From: Beroe ovata
Taxonomy: Eukaryota > Ctenophora > Nuda > Beroida > Beroidae
Reading direction: 5' to 3'
Length of the DNA: 25,054 bases
NCBI GenBank assembly: GCA_946803715.1
Contig: CAMPET010000007.1
Span: forward strand, 392,790-417,843
Shown: one piece after another, positions 9,401-18,665 of the stretch
Numbering within the stretch: the stretch's first letter is position 1
How the letters are laid out: every line of letters begins with the position of its first letter
Notes under the pieces: model-generated
Databases searched by the model: none
Told to the model about the DNA's origin: nothing
Seen by the model: only the letters and a program-made list of their open reading frames with translations
Position numbers and translations under genes: made by a program

Positions 9401-12400
9401 AAACGACCCCTTGATCACCTATACTCACTGGCTAAACCCATGATATATATTTCTTGGCAAAAGGGTCATAAGATTTGTAGATGTGTCCATTGTGTCCACC
9501 CAGATGCACAAGATCGATGTCCATTGTGTCCATTGAACATTTCCATTAGACATCGAAAATGCACAAATTGTGGCCATTGTGTCCACTGGTGTGCAATGGA
9601 CAAAAATACCAAATTTTCATACTGAGCGGAATGTCTAATGGACGTGCATTAGACGTGTAGTAGACAATCCCTTATTGATGGACACAATGGACACATCTAC
9701 AAATCTTATGACTCTTTTGCCTATTTCTTCTCTTGTTTAACTTATCACATCACTCAACATGTGATCATGCCCACTTACTGAAATCAACGTTGTTCGCCAC
9801 GAGGTCAGTTTCCAAGTCACTCTGTTCAATAACATTATTCATGAAGGAGGTGTATGCATTGGCATCCAGAGGGACAAGTCTCTCACACGCTAACTCCAGT
9901 AGTATCCCCGCTGCAATCTCAGCTACAGACCTGTGGGGAGCTGCTGTGAGGTTTCAATAGGAACCGCAATTTTTATTAATGTACAATGTACATTGTATAA
10001 CATTGTACTTTGTTCANCACCTCGTTGCCCTCATTCCAGGGTCGGCAAACTTGGCCAGGTAGTCGATATTATCATACTCTGTGTGGTACGGGTAGTAGCT
10101 ACCCTTGATAGTCAAATCTATGCTGGATACACCTGTAATTAATTAATTAACTGTAATTAATTAACTGTAATTGATTAATTAACTGTATATAATTACCATG
10201 GTAGGTAATTGATTGTGCTGTATACTCCTGCCAACATATTGGGAATTGTCTTGGTGTGCGGTGGTTGATTCATGTATTGATTCATGCTAATAATTAACTT
10301 GTAACAGATAGTTTTATCTGTTATAAAGGTGTGTTGTCCTGGGAATAGCTAGGATAGTGATCGACGAATCGGCAAGCTGAGTACTGAATATATACGAGTT
10401 TGTGAGTATATGAGATTAGGTGAGTAGGTATATACGAGTTGGTGAGTATATAAGAGTAGGTGAGTATATACGAGTAGGTATATTAGAGTTGGTGAGTGGT
10501 GAGTACAGAGTATATACGAGTTTGGTGAGTATATACGAGTTGGTGAGTATATACGAGTTGGTGAGTATATACGAGTTGGTGAGGCCAGTTTTCGACCTGC
10601 TTGTCCTATGAATGATGCATAGTCTGATCCAGAGCCCAGTGAACTCAGCATCTTACTCTCGTCTCCTCCACTCCTGGGAATAAACAGGGGCATCATCAAA
10701 TACTACGAATGGTGAATTCAGGATGCACCCAGTTTTGAAAAACAGTTTGAAACCGATGCTTTCGAAAACTATGATACTCACGCGTCATGCCATTGGTCAT
10801 AGAAATTTCCAGTGGCATATTTATCATGGCTAGGTTGTGCTCTCTTGGTGCTTCTGTCAAGCAACGGCCTGTGAATTGGAAGGGAAATAAACTTTGAGAT
10901 TCTCGGTGAAGTATAAACGTGTTTTTTTCTGAATTAATATCATCAAAAAGAATATTTACATTTAATATTTACAACAAAACAAAAGCAAAGAATCAGTTCA
11001 AATAGAAAGCCATGTTTGACAGCCAGGGATGCTTGTTAAGCTGGTCCACTGAGAGTCTGCTGGCGGGGTCAGAATGCAGGGACAGCTGAAGGAAATGTAG
11101 ACACTTTGGAGTCAGGGGGCAATGGGCTGGTAGAGATACGGGAGTGTAGTTGAGGATGGCGTCCTCAGTAGGGAATGCTAGTCGGCAGAACAGGATGAAG
11201 TATAGGGTGGCACCCAGGGACCAGGCAGTGAGTGGTTCAGCCTGGTACCTCCCAGAGATGAGCACCTCAGGCGGAGCGTAGAGACGGGTACCCGAGAAGT
11301 TGGTGTAGGTGGCGGAGTGAATCCAGGTGGCAGATCCAAAGTCGATCAGTTTGCAGGACTTGGTCCGGACATCAACCAGCACGTTCTCCGGTTTGATGTC
11401 TCGGTGAACAATCCTGGCATCGTAGTGTAGATACCAGACTGCCTCCACGATCTGCTGCATGATGAGTCTCGAGTCGGCCTCGCAGAGACCACCCAGGTAA
11501 GCAGTGTAGTTGAACAGGTCGACCATATCAGCAGGTTTCTCCATCAGGATGATTGAGTGTTTTTGGTAGACGAAGTAATCGGTGAGTTTGATGATGTTGG
11601 GATGGTCGCAGGATGCCAGGGTCTTCACCTCCATGGACACTCTCTCCACATCACTCTTACTCCACTCCTCAACTTGCGAGTTCTCGACCAGTTTGGCAGC
11701 GAACTGGCTCCCACTCTTCTTCTCAACACAGNCATGTCAGCAGGTTTCTCCATCAGGATGATTGAGTGTTTCTGGTAAACGAAGTAGTCCGTGAGTTTGA
11801 TGATGTTGGGATGGTCACATGATGCCAGGGTTTTCACCTCCATGGGCACTCGCTCCACATCACTCTTACTCCACTCCTCAACTTGGGAGTTCTCGACCAG
11901 TTTGGCAGCGAACTGGCTCCCACTCTTCTTCTCGACACAAGTGTAGACTGCTCCAAACCCGCCCTCTCCAATGTGACTGATGAGGGTGTATCTGTCCTCG
12001 AACTGCTGGGGGTCGGGGGTGGATGGGAGGGTAGGTCTTCTGGCAGAACAGGTATTTCCCATGGTATTTAGGTTGTTGATAGGATTTCAATAGATGAGAA
12101 GATATATGTATGAAAGTCGTTGGTTGATGTTTCATTCTGGGCACTCTGATCCTATATAGTATGAAATCTCAAAATCTTGTTTGGTTGTGGAGTGACGTTC
12201 CTGTTGTTCATCTTGTTTCGCGTCATCATATGTCCTCAGATCAGGGCTGATACGCATGGTGAAAGGTGGTGTCAAGGGGTGTAATATGAAGGATGTGCGA
12301 TAATCGGATAATGTTTGCGCTTGACACCACTGCAGTCTATGTGTAAGATTAGGGTATTATACCTTAACTTCGCTCGGAAGATGCTTGACACCACTTTGTC

Positions 12401-15400
12401 GCTGTCAGAGAGGTCACTCTTACATCCGAATCAATGGACAGCAGTAGGTAATACAATGTTTTTCAAAGACAGTGACATTTACATTTGGTGAAAAGAACAC
12501 AAATTCTAGCGTACACAAATAACCAGAGAAAATGGAAATTTTGTTGACGACAATGAGCAAGTATCGCTATACTGTAGTCGCTATACCTGAAGTTAGGAGT
12601 GGCAGAAGGACTGAACTTGAGATTGCCGGAAGCCGCCACGTCCACGTTGATGTAAGCCACCATCTTCTCTTGGAGTAGGGTGAGGTAGTCCTCCACAAAC
12701 TCAGTACTTCCAATTATACCTTGCTCCTATAACGGGACAGTACAAATTGCAGCTTGCCATGTTTATTAAACATCCGGGTGTTGAAAATGGTGGTGTCATG
12801 TGCATGTGTTCGAGTGGTGTCATGTGTACGTCTTGCAGTGTGGTTAACCTGCATTTGATTCATGTCTCCGGGAAGTGTCATGCGTGGCAGCATATTGTGT
12901 GTTTAACAAGGTGATTAAGCAACAAAGAATAAAATAAGTATGTAGGTTTAATCCTCTTTTCCTCAATTTCACTGTTCTATTGGAATGAGCTCAACCTCTG
13001 CTCCCCAGCTTGCGAGGACGATGGTTCTCCTCGGCTTCCAGTTTTGTTCCTCCCTCAGCTTCTTAAGTCCATGTCCCAACTCGTTGAGAACTGAATAAAT
13101 CAGTTTTTATCAAATGGGTTGCAAGATTAAATTAACTTTGATCGGTCATAGAAATTTTTGTGGGAAAGCAATTATTTGTGGTCGAAGATGATTTTCAATC
13201 TGTAGCACCAAATATTCGCCAGGCAGAGAAGGGAGAACTGATGGCTCCATGCAGTTTTCTAACCTGATAATCCAGTAGTAGCGTCCACTGCACCGTTCAC
13301 CCACGTGTCCCTATGGTTACCAATCATTACCCATCTGTCGGGCTCCTGGGCCCCTCTGATCACCCCAAATATGTCCTCTATCTCAACCAACTTGTACTCC
13401 AAATTCACCTGAGCAATTTGTTGTCAGTTTCACACCATTAGGTGATCACTTCATTAAGATTAACCTAAAGTTAGCTGGTATTCGCGTGACAAGAACTGAC
13501 ATTTTCAAAAGCATGACGCTGATATGTTTACCGTTATCCGTAGTTTCTTGAAGCGCGATTCTTCTCTGAAGCCCGGTCCATATCGATAGGTCGGTACCTC
13601 ATCACTTCCCGCCCCCTGCCAATTCTCATTCCCATCATCAGATCGGAACACTTCCTCCCCATCCAGATCACGGAGGAGGGGAAGGGCGTTTTTGAAGTTT
13701 ATGGGCATGGTGATAATGCCAGGCAGCATCTTCTTGTACTCGTCCTCCGGTGCGTGATATGCGTACTCTATATAAATGTGTGCGTGAGAGGTAACGCGTG
13801 AGAGATAACGCGTTAGATCATTGCGTGATACGGACATCGTTGATAACGGACATGATATACGGACATATGTTGATTGAATTTTGGGTCATTGACTGCTCCA
13901 CCGACGCCCTCTTTAGTGATGTTTTTGTTGCTCGGTGCTCCATTATATTGGTGAAGAGGATAGTACGCTCGTGGTTGATTCAACTCACTTGTGCTTGGGT
14001 AAAGGTAAGTGGAGGGGTCTCCGTCAGCGTCTTTGAGGGCTCCCCGTTGGATGCCTGTTTCAGGAAGGCCAGGTCCGTCGGGCATGGCATTAACTCCCTC
14101 TGGGCAGTAGTCCGCGGCATCCATGTAGATAATCAGACCTTTCAATCCAAACTCTTTTGCAAACTTGGCCTTCGATTAGTTTGTTCATTAACCTTTCTAT
14201 AAGATAAGAAATAGGAGGTAGGATGCTGCTATTTTACAGCCAGCAGGCGAGCCTATAATTTACAATTTTCAATGACCGTGAGGCAACTCCCTTGCTCACA
14301 CACCCATCGGCCACCACCCGACACGTACCTTGTCACCCCGATAGAGTTTTCCATATCGAGCAATTCCTATCGTATCAGTGAGGTTGTAACCTAGATCTAG
14401 CAACTTCTCAAAGTCTTTCTTACGACCATAGTTGACGTAAACTGGTATTCCCTGAGCAATAGTTATGATACCATGGCAACCATGCAGATTGTAGCATGAC
14501 CATGACAACCTCACTTGATTCACCAATCTGGTATTCGTTGACGACCACACATCTTACAAAAAAACGACCACACACAATATATACCTCCACGGTTCCACTT
14601 TCTGACCACGCGTTGAACGCCGGAAGTATCTTCTTGGCAGGATCCCCGTCTTCACGATACGTTTCTAGGACAACGTCACCTTCACCCAGTAGATATGTTA
14701 CGCTGGGGAGGGCAGCTATGATACCAGAATACCAGAAGAGGGTGATGTGCCATTGTCCATATTTGTGCAATGTGCATCAATATTCAAGATCATCTCATGA
14801 CAACACGGCGGCTGTCATCATGTAACTGTCTTGGAATGATCATCATGACGTGTCATCAGATCATGTGTCATTGATAGTGTCATTATTTCTTATTGTAATC
14901 AGAACTCACGATGGATCCACATCCTTGGGAAAGCACTGGTAGACGTTGTACTTCTTAGTGACAACGTCCATACCAAATGACCGGAATGCCTGCTTCAAAC
15001 TCTCCTCCTTGGATTTCATCCATTTGCTCTGGGTGTTACGTGGCCAGACTGTGTAATCTCTGTGGAGTTGCGATTATGTTTCACTTTATTATCTTCTCGA
15101 CATTATCGCTCCTGGAATCCGAATTTCATTATGATCAGATCTCAATTCTGAGCCCAATCTCAGTCTAATAGTAATAGACCAGAGTCTAATTGATTTGGCT
15201 CCAGGGATGATTGGATTTCAAGGTGATAATTCCTTGAAACTCAATGCAATAGGCACGTGATTAAGGAAAAAACGAAAGTTGGGCAAAAGTGCTTCGCTGT
15301 GATCGATTTGCACAAAAATCACCGCTGTGTGCAGAATTCATCTGGATTGTGGAGGAATTATGTGCAATATTATGTTTACTGAAATAATACCATTCCAACA

Positions 15401-15907
15401 GACATATTCACACGTATTGCGCACCAGATATTGCGAACCAGATATTGGGTCACGTGCAGCGCGGGGAAACAAATGATACATACGTGATAAACTGTTCTAT
15501 CCGGTCCGTATCCACCTGATCTATGACCATCTGTATCGCTTCCTCTGTCGTAGCGGAACTATGTACCGGTGACAGTATGGTACCTGCACATGGGGGGGGG
15601 GTCATGCTGGGGAGAGTTACTCCTCATGTGGGCCATGGGGGTTAGACTGGGGTGCTCAGCCCAGTGGCCGGCTGGATAAGAGCCTGTATAATTTCCCATC
15701 CCATATATGGGGACCACATTTCACATATAGTAACCTCATGAGGGTTGGAATGGAGAATAGAGGAAATATGATAAGAGGAAATGTGATAAGAGGAAATGTG
15801 ATAAGAGGAAATATGATAAGCAGAAATATGATGGGGCCGGCATTATGCACTTTGCAATACTCACTTGCTGCAACTATCACAGTCAAAAGCACTAAGGGAA
15901 GGGCCAT
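6481..15907 (-). CDS. Secreted glutamate carboxypeptidase II-like M28B metallopeptidase
   Basis: Eighteen exons join in phase into about 708 residues (human GCPII/PSMA 750). Exons: 15907-15865, 15583-15484, 15059-14910, 14702-14585, 14451-14329, 14169-13989, 13767-13532, 13408-13264, 13090-12996, 12726-12587, 10868-10782, 10673-10597, 10132-10021, 9930-9779, 8243-8171, 7259-7161, 6924-6810 and 6561-6481 (TAG). [15 protein letters not shown] is a short signal peptide; the cytoplasmic tail and long anchor of GCPII are absent. The family order holds: a PA-like apical insert ([19 protein letters not shown]), the zinc peptidase domain and the C-terminal helical domain ([15 protein letters not shown]). 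Zinc ligands are H349 and D359 ([12 protein letters not shown]), E398, D426 (YINVD) and H515 (YPYHTE); E397 is the general base. Glutamate-pocket residues are mostly changed, so another peptide substrate is likely, as in NAALADL1-like members. One intron holds the kinase gene. Exons 1-2 are duplicated upstream, and an N lies in the intron at 10017. Homology is clear; individual splice sites are inferred. Confidence 0.88.
6959..7148. repeat. Cluster of GGTGTCAA words
   Basis: Exact GGTGTCAA at 6959, 7056, 7118 and 7141, plus the variant GTGGTGTCATG at 6932, all in one orientation within the 236-base intron 6925-7160 of the peptidase gene. Further exact copies flank it at 6782 and, reversed and inside the exon, at 6848. 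They belong to the same word family as those at 2511 and 12268-12392. Confidence 0.55.
7961..8085. repeat. 15-bp tandem repeat (CTGACTATGATATAT)
   Basis: Eight units from 7961 to 8080, plus a partial ninth; unit five has two A-to-T changes. Because 15 is a multiple of three, the plus strand stays open as a five-residue repeat (YLTMI), but this is a minisatellite in a peptidase intron (7260-8170), not a gene. Confidence 0.9.
8274..8603. repeat. Direct tandem duplication of about 165 bp
   Basis: Copy 8274-8434 is followed directly by copy 8435-8603. Both run from ATCATCAACTTTGCAGATAA to TTTTTCAGTAACTT, with scattered substitutions and a few small indels. The duplication lies in the peptidase intron 8244-9778. 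An unrelated 90-codon open frame follows it and is judged non-coding. Confidence 0.85.
9450..9727. mobile_element. Long-hairpin, MITE-like element
   Basis: The left arm (about 9453-9498) and right arm (about 9679-9725) are near-perfect inverted repeats of about 45 bp, sharing GGCAAAAG, GTCATAAGATTTGTAG and ATGTGTCCATTGTGTCCA. Inside, ATTTCCATTAGACAT and ATGTCTAATGGACGTG form a second, nested pair, and GTCCATTGTGTCCA is repeated several times. TTTC lies just outside each end and could be a short target duplication. There is no coding capacity. The structure fits a non-autonomous inverted-repeat element or foldback in a peptidase intron; the superfamily is unknown. Confidence 0.6.
10017..10017. 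other. Single-N assembly joint in an intron
   Basis: One undetermined base lies at position +4 of the donor of the intron 9931-10020 in the peptidase gene. The exons on both sides join in phase, so coding content is not affected. Unlike the other two Ns, no long duplication flanks it, only short ACATTGTA-type repeats that can fold. Confidence 0.9.
10387..10583. repeat. 18-bp minisatellite (GAGTATATACGAGTTGGT)
   Basis: About eleven imperfect 18-bp units in the peptidase intron 10133-10596, ending 14 bases from the exon at 10597. On the plus strand each unit contains GGTGAGTAT, identical to a strong 5' splice donor. The gene reads the other strand, so these donors are antisense. Confidence 0.85.
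10961..10966 (-). terminator. Candidate poly(A) signal of the nested kinase gene
   Basis: TTTAAT on the plus strand reads ATTAAA, the commonest variant poly(A) signal, on the minus strand 27 bases past the kinase stop codon. It lies upstream of the next peptidase exon (10868), so use of it would end the kinase transcript inside the host intron. Confidence 0.4.
10993..12062 (-). CDS. PIM-family Ser/Thr kinase, intronless, predicted N-myristoylated
   Basis: ATG at 12060-12062, TGA at 10993-10995. Without the duplicated block at the N (11732) the product is about 286 residues (human PIM1 313). The kinase domain spans about 25-277: glycine loop GEGGFGAV, lysine K54 (FAAK), helix-C Glu E75 within RVPMEV (identical in PIM1), hinge MEKP with the PIM-type proline, HRD at 150-152, DFG at 171-173 and APPE near 193-196. 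The usual DxWSxG aspartate is Thr here; PIM1 also lacks it. No intron is visible, whereas vertebrate PIM genes have several. The N-terminus MGNTCSA fits N-myristoylation at Gly2 with a nearby Cys for palmitoylation, which is unusual for PIMs, so a membrane-bound kinase is inferred. The gene lies on the same strand inside a peptidase intron. The assembled frame is broken only at the N joint, where about 207 bp is repeated. Confidence 0.88.
11524..11939. repeat. 207-bp duplicated block of the kinase gene around an N
   Basis: 11524-11730 and 11733-11939 encode the same stretch, from the CVEKKSG segment to PADM, and differ at about 12 sites (roughly 6%). Nearly all differences are synonymous; the clearest change in protein is Ser versus Pro in V(S/P)MEV. 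The N at 11732 lies exactly between them. This looks like two alleles or paralogues stitched end to end by the assembler, not a working internal duplication, because the joint shifts the reading frame. Confidence 0.8.
12152..12159 (-). promoter_or_regulatory. Candidate TATA box of the nested kinase gene
   Basis: CTATATAG lies about 90 bases upstream of the kinase start codon on the minus strand. A same-strand nested gene needs its own promoter, and this is the nearest TATA-like match. It is a short motif in AT-rich DNA, so chance is quite possible. Confidence 0.3.
12268..12392. repeat. Dispersed TTGACACC-type repeat, copy upstream of the kinase
   Basis: GGTGTCAA at 12268, and TTGACACC at 12321 and 12385 (both in TTGACACCACT), enclose TTAGGGTATTATA (12349-12361), the reverse complement of the 13-mer at 2486-2498. 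The block lies 200-330 bases upstream of the nested kinase start, within the host intron, so it could be promoter sequence for that gene or merely an interspersed repeat. Confidence 0.5.
15761..15835. repeat. 15-bp tandem repeat in intron 1 (AGGAAATATGATAAG)
   Basis: Five units with A/G changes, in intron 1 of the peptidase gene. The second copy of the duplicated block has a comparable tract near 16610-16677 with one irregular unit, a length difference typical of alleles. Confidence 0.85.
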
Positions 15908-16254
15908 GTGTGCAACAGACCTATAGACATGGTGACAGATTGTTAATGTATCAGCTGATCTATGTATGACTAACTGTCCTGTATAATAGTCGATGGATTG
16001 TTCAATAAATTGTTTTTCCTCTAGTCAAAGACAAAACCGTCGAAAAAGCTGATCCGTTAGATTTGCTTGTTAAAAGCGTTTTNCGCTGTGATCGATTTGC
16101 ACAAAAATCACCGCTGCAGTATTCATCTGGATTGAGGAGGAATTATGTTTACTGTTTGAAATGATACCATTCCAACAGACATTTTCACACGTATTGCGCA
16201 CCAGCCCTATTCTACTCTGTGAACTGACTAGGTCGTAAAACCGAACCAGATATT

Positions 16255-16322
16255 GGGTCACGTGCAGCGAGGGGTCACGTGCAGCGAGGGGTCACGTGCA
16301 GCGTGGGGTCACGTGCAGCGTG
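16255..16322. repeat. 17-bp tandem repeat (GGGTCACGTGCAGCGAG), four units
   Basis: Four exact-length units in the second copy of the duplicated block. The matching place in the first copy (about 15449-15466) has a single unit. The difference marks a variable-number repeat and helps tell the two copies apart. Each unit carries a CACGTG E-box. Confidence 0.85.
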
Positions 16323-16342
16323 GGAAAACAATTCGTACATAC

Positions 16343-16751
16343 GTGATAAACTGTTCTATCCGGTCCGTATCCACCTGATCTATGACCATCTGTATCGCTT
16401 CCTCTGTCGTAGCGGAACTATGTACCGGTGACAGTATGGTGCCTGCACATTGGGGGGGGTCATGCTGTGACTCCTCATGTGGACCATGGGGGTTAGATTG
16501 GGGTGCTCAGCCCAGTGGCCGGCTGGATAAGAGCCGGTATAATAATTTCCCATCCCATATGGGGACCACATTGTAACCCCATCAAGGTTGAAATGGAGAA
16601 TAGAGGAAATATGATAAGAGGAAATATGATATAGAGGAAATGTGATAAGAGGAAATATGATAAGAGGAAATATGATGGGGCCGGCATTATGCACTTTGCA
16701 ATACTCACTTGCTGCAACTATCACAGTCAGAAGCACTAAGGGAAGGGCCAT
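16343..16751 (-). pseudogene. Second copy of peptidase exons 1 and 2
   Basis: Exon 1' (16751-16709, ATG at 16749-16751) and exon 2' (16442-16343) encode the same 48 residues as 15907-15484: the signal peptide and the first part of the mature enzyme. The only coding difference noted is silent (Ser at the junction). Splicing exon 2' to the first-copy exon 2 would be out of phase, so a transcript starting here must skip to 15583 from exon 1' or to 15059 from exon 2'. The copy is either an alternative promoter with a first-exon pair or, more likely given the N at 16083, an uncollapsed allele. Confidence 0.6.
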
Positions 16752-17583
16752 GTGTGCAACTGCAACAGACCTATAGACATGGTGACATATTGTTAATTTA
16801 TCAGCTGATCTATGTATGACTAACTGTCCTGTATTATAGTCGATGGATTGTTCAATAAATTGTTTTTCCTCATGTCACAAGTCCCACAAACAATATCGCT
16901 AATGCTAATATAATCGATCTTCTGACCGCTCCACTAGGTGCCACGCCCTGCTTAACTGCCTCTAACAATCTCACTGCAGATTTATACACCTTATAGTTAG
17001 TACTTACTTAGTTATTTAGTACTCTAGTTACTTAGTTATATTTAGTAATCTAGATATGACTCGTGACCTGTGCGAAGCTCTGCGCGATTCTGAACGAATA
17101 GCATGGTGCTGATCTGTTACATGATGTGTTACATGATGTGAGTGTAACATCATGATGTGAGTGTAACATGTGAGTGTGTAACACAAACTATATAGTGTTA
17201 CATGGCGAATGCTGTGTGTGTAGGTGGTGTGATTTCCACATTTGGGCGTGATTCTTTATTAATTGCTAGTCGCAGCGCTCCAGGGTTTATCGGTCCCAAT
17301 ATCCGATGCTTTTATTCATTTTGCACTGAGCACACGCATAACATAATTATTTGAATGGTTGTTTTTATTGAATTGTGTACATTATTACGATGTTGGTCTA
17401 TGCGCTGTAACAATAAAGTTAGGTTTCTTAATCTCAGCGTTTCCTTTGTGTGAGCTCCGATGAGGTTCGAATGATTTAGCCCTGTGTAAAATGTGTTTGT
17501 TCGAGTTTATGTGTCTAGGTATCTGTGTGTGAGTGTGTGTTTGACTGTGTGTATGTGTTTGTATGAGTTTATCAAGATTTTAG

Positions 17584-17723
17584 TTTCATTCGATTCCAGA
17601 TATGACCTGGATTTCTCGTTTCATTCGATTCCAGATATGACTTGGATTTCTCGTTTCATTCGATTCCAGATATGACTTGGGTTTCTCGTTTCATTCGGTT
17701 CCAGATATGACCTGGATTTCTCA
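17584..17723. repeat. 35-bp minisatellite, four units
   Basis: Four units of exactly 35 bp starting TTTCATTCGATTCCAGATAT, with four or five point differences among them. Each unit contains TTCGATTCCAG. No gene overlaps it. Confidence 0.9.
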
Positions 17724-18312
17724 AAGCAATCTTCCCTTGCATTTGGATTTTTCTTTGACTATGAGACGGTCGAAATCCTTACCCCTACATGGCAAGACGT
17801 ATATTAGCGTATGTGTCGACGTCGACAAGTTGTTGCACAAGAACTAGCGTAAAATTACACAGCGGGCAATCCTACCGAAAATTCAGAACGGTCAACAGTG
17901 TTATTGCATTATTCATTATTGATTAGGCTATCAACTTCTGTGACAGAGTGGTCTGCACGGACCCCAGGGTTCCGATTCCTTGTTTAACATGCCGTACAGC
18001 AAGGATCTCCACCGTGTTCGCCAGGCTAGGCACATCTGTCTTGACCAAAGTCGATTTTAAATGTCTCGTTGGATTGAAATGTTTCCTTGTGTTTGACATA
18101 TAGTGCCATCACAGTTCTCCATGACAACTGTCAGTACTCCATGACAACTGGTTTTTTATATTTCTGTATCCAACATCAATTTCCGAAACTTACTTGAGTC
18201 TGCATAGTTGGACTGAATTAAGTATTCTTTACCATCGGTGTTCTCGTAATGTCGATCAGAAGTGGCAGATACGCAGATATGTAAAATACAGTTCAAAGTG
18301 AAGGCGCAGGGT

Positions 18313-18331
18313 CTGGGGGCACAGCCCCCAG
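18313..18331. repeat. GC-rich hairpin
   Basis: CTGGGGGC-ACA-GCCCCCAG is a perfect 8-bp stem with a three-base loop, standing out from AT-rich surroundings. The extended context GGGTCTGGGGGCACAGCCCC has the look of a dispersed repeat fragment, but no second copy is present in the window. Confidence 0.6.
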
Positions 18332-18619
18332 GAGCCAGACGTTTACTTTTGAAAGAACTTTCGTTATAGTATGATTCAGTACACAAATTTGAGAATCTAG
18401 GCTCAAAGTTTCTTAGTTTCTTAATTGTAAATCAACAGAGTTTCTTAATTTTTCCAGTATTCTAGGCTAAGTTTCTTAAATTTTCGGAAATCCTGGGCTC
18501 AGTTTCTCATAGAGAGTTTTTTATAGAAAAAACTGAGTGTATATCTTAACTATATTACTATACCTAAACAGATAAGGGTATCGCTGAAGCTATTTCTTAG
18601 TGAACCATGAACGATCTAT

Positions 18620-18665
18620 CACCACCTGGTACCAAATGTTACCACCACCTGGTACCAAATGTTAC
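18620..18665. repeat. 23-bp direct repeat, two units
   Basis: Two identical tandem units starting CACCACCTGGTACCAAATG. They share the ACCTGGTA core with the minisatellite at the right end of the window, which may be coincidence. Confidence 0.85.

Larger units (their letters stand above)
15295..16870. repeat. Direct duplication of the 5' end of the peptidase gene, with N joint
   Basis: 15295-16020 and 16084-16870 are highly similar, running from CGCTGTGATCGATTTGCAC to TTCAATAAATTGTTTTTCCT. The second copy begins at the base after the N at 16083, and 62 unrelated bases separate the copies. Each contains exon 2, intron 1 with its 15-bp repeat, exon 1 and the 5' flank. They differ by substitutions, small indels and the number of 17-bp units at 16255. 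An unmerged second haplotype is the simplest reading; a true tandem duplication is possible. Confidence 0.85.

Noticed and set aside
13798-14202. Plus-strand 134-codon frame
   Set aside because: It overlaps, in antisense, the peptidase exons 14169-13989 and 13767-13532, which match GCPII closely.
17990-18030. Alu-like string (CACCGTGTTCGCCAGGCTAGG)
   Set aside because: A chance match of about 20 bases; no other SINE features such as A/B boxes or a poly(A) tail are present.
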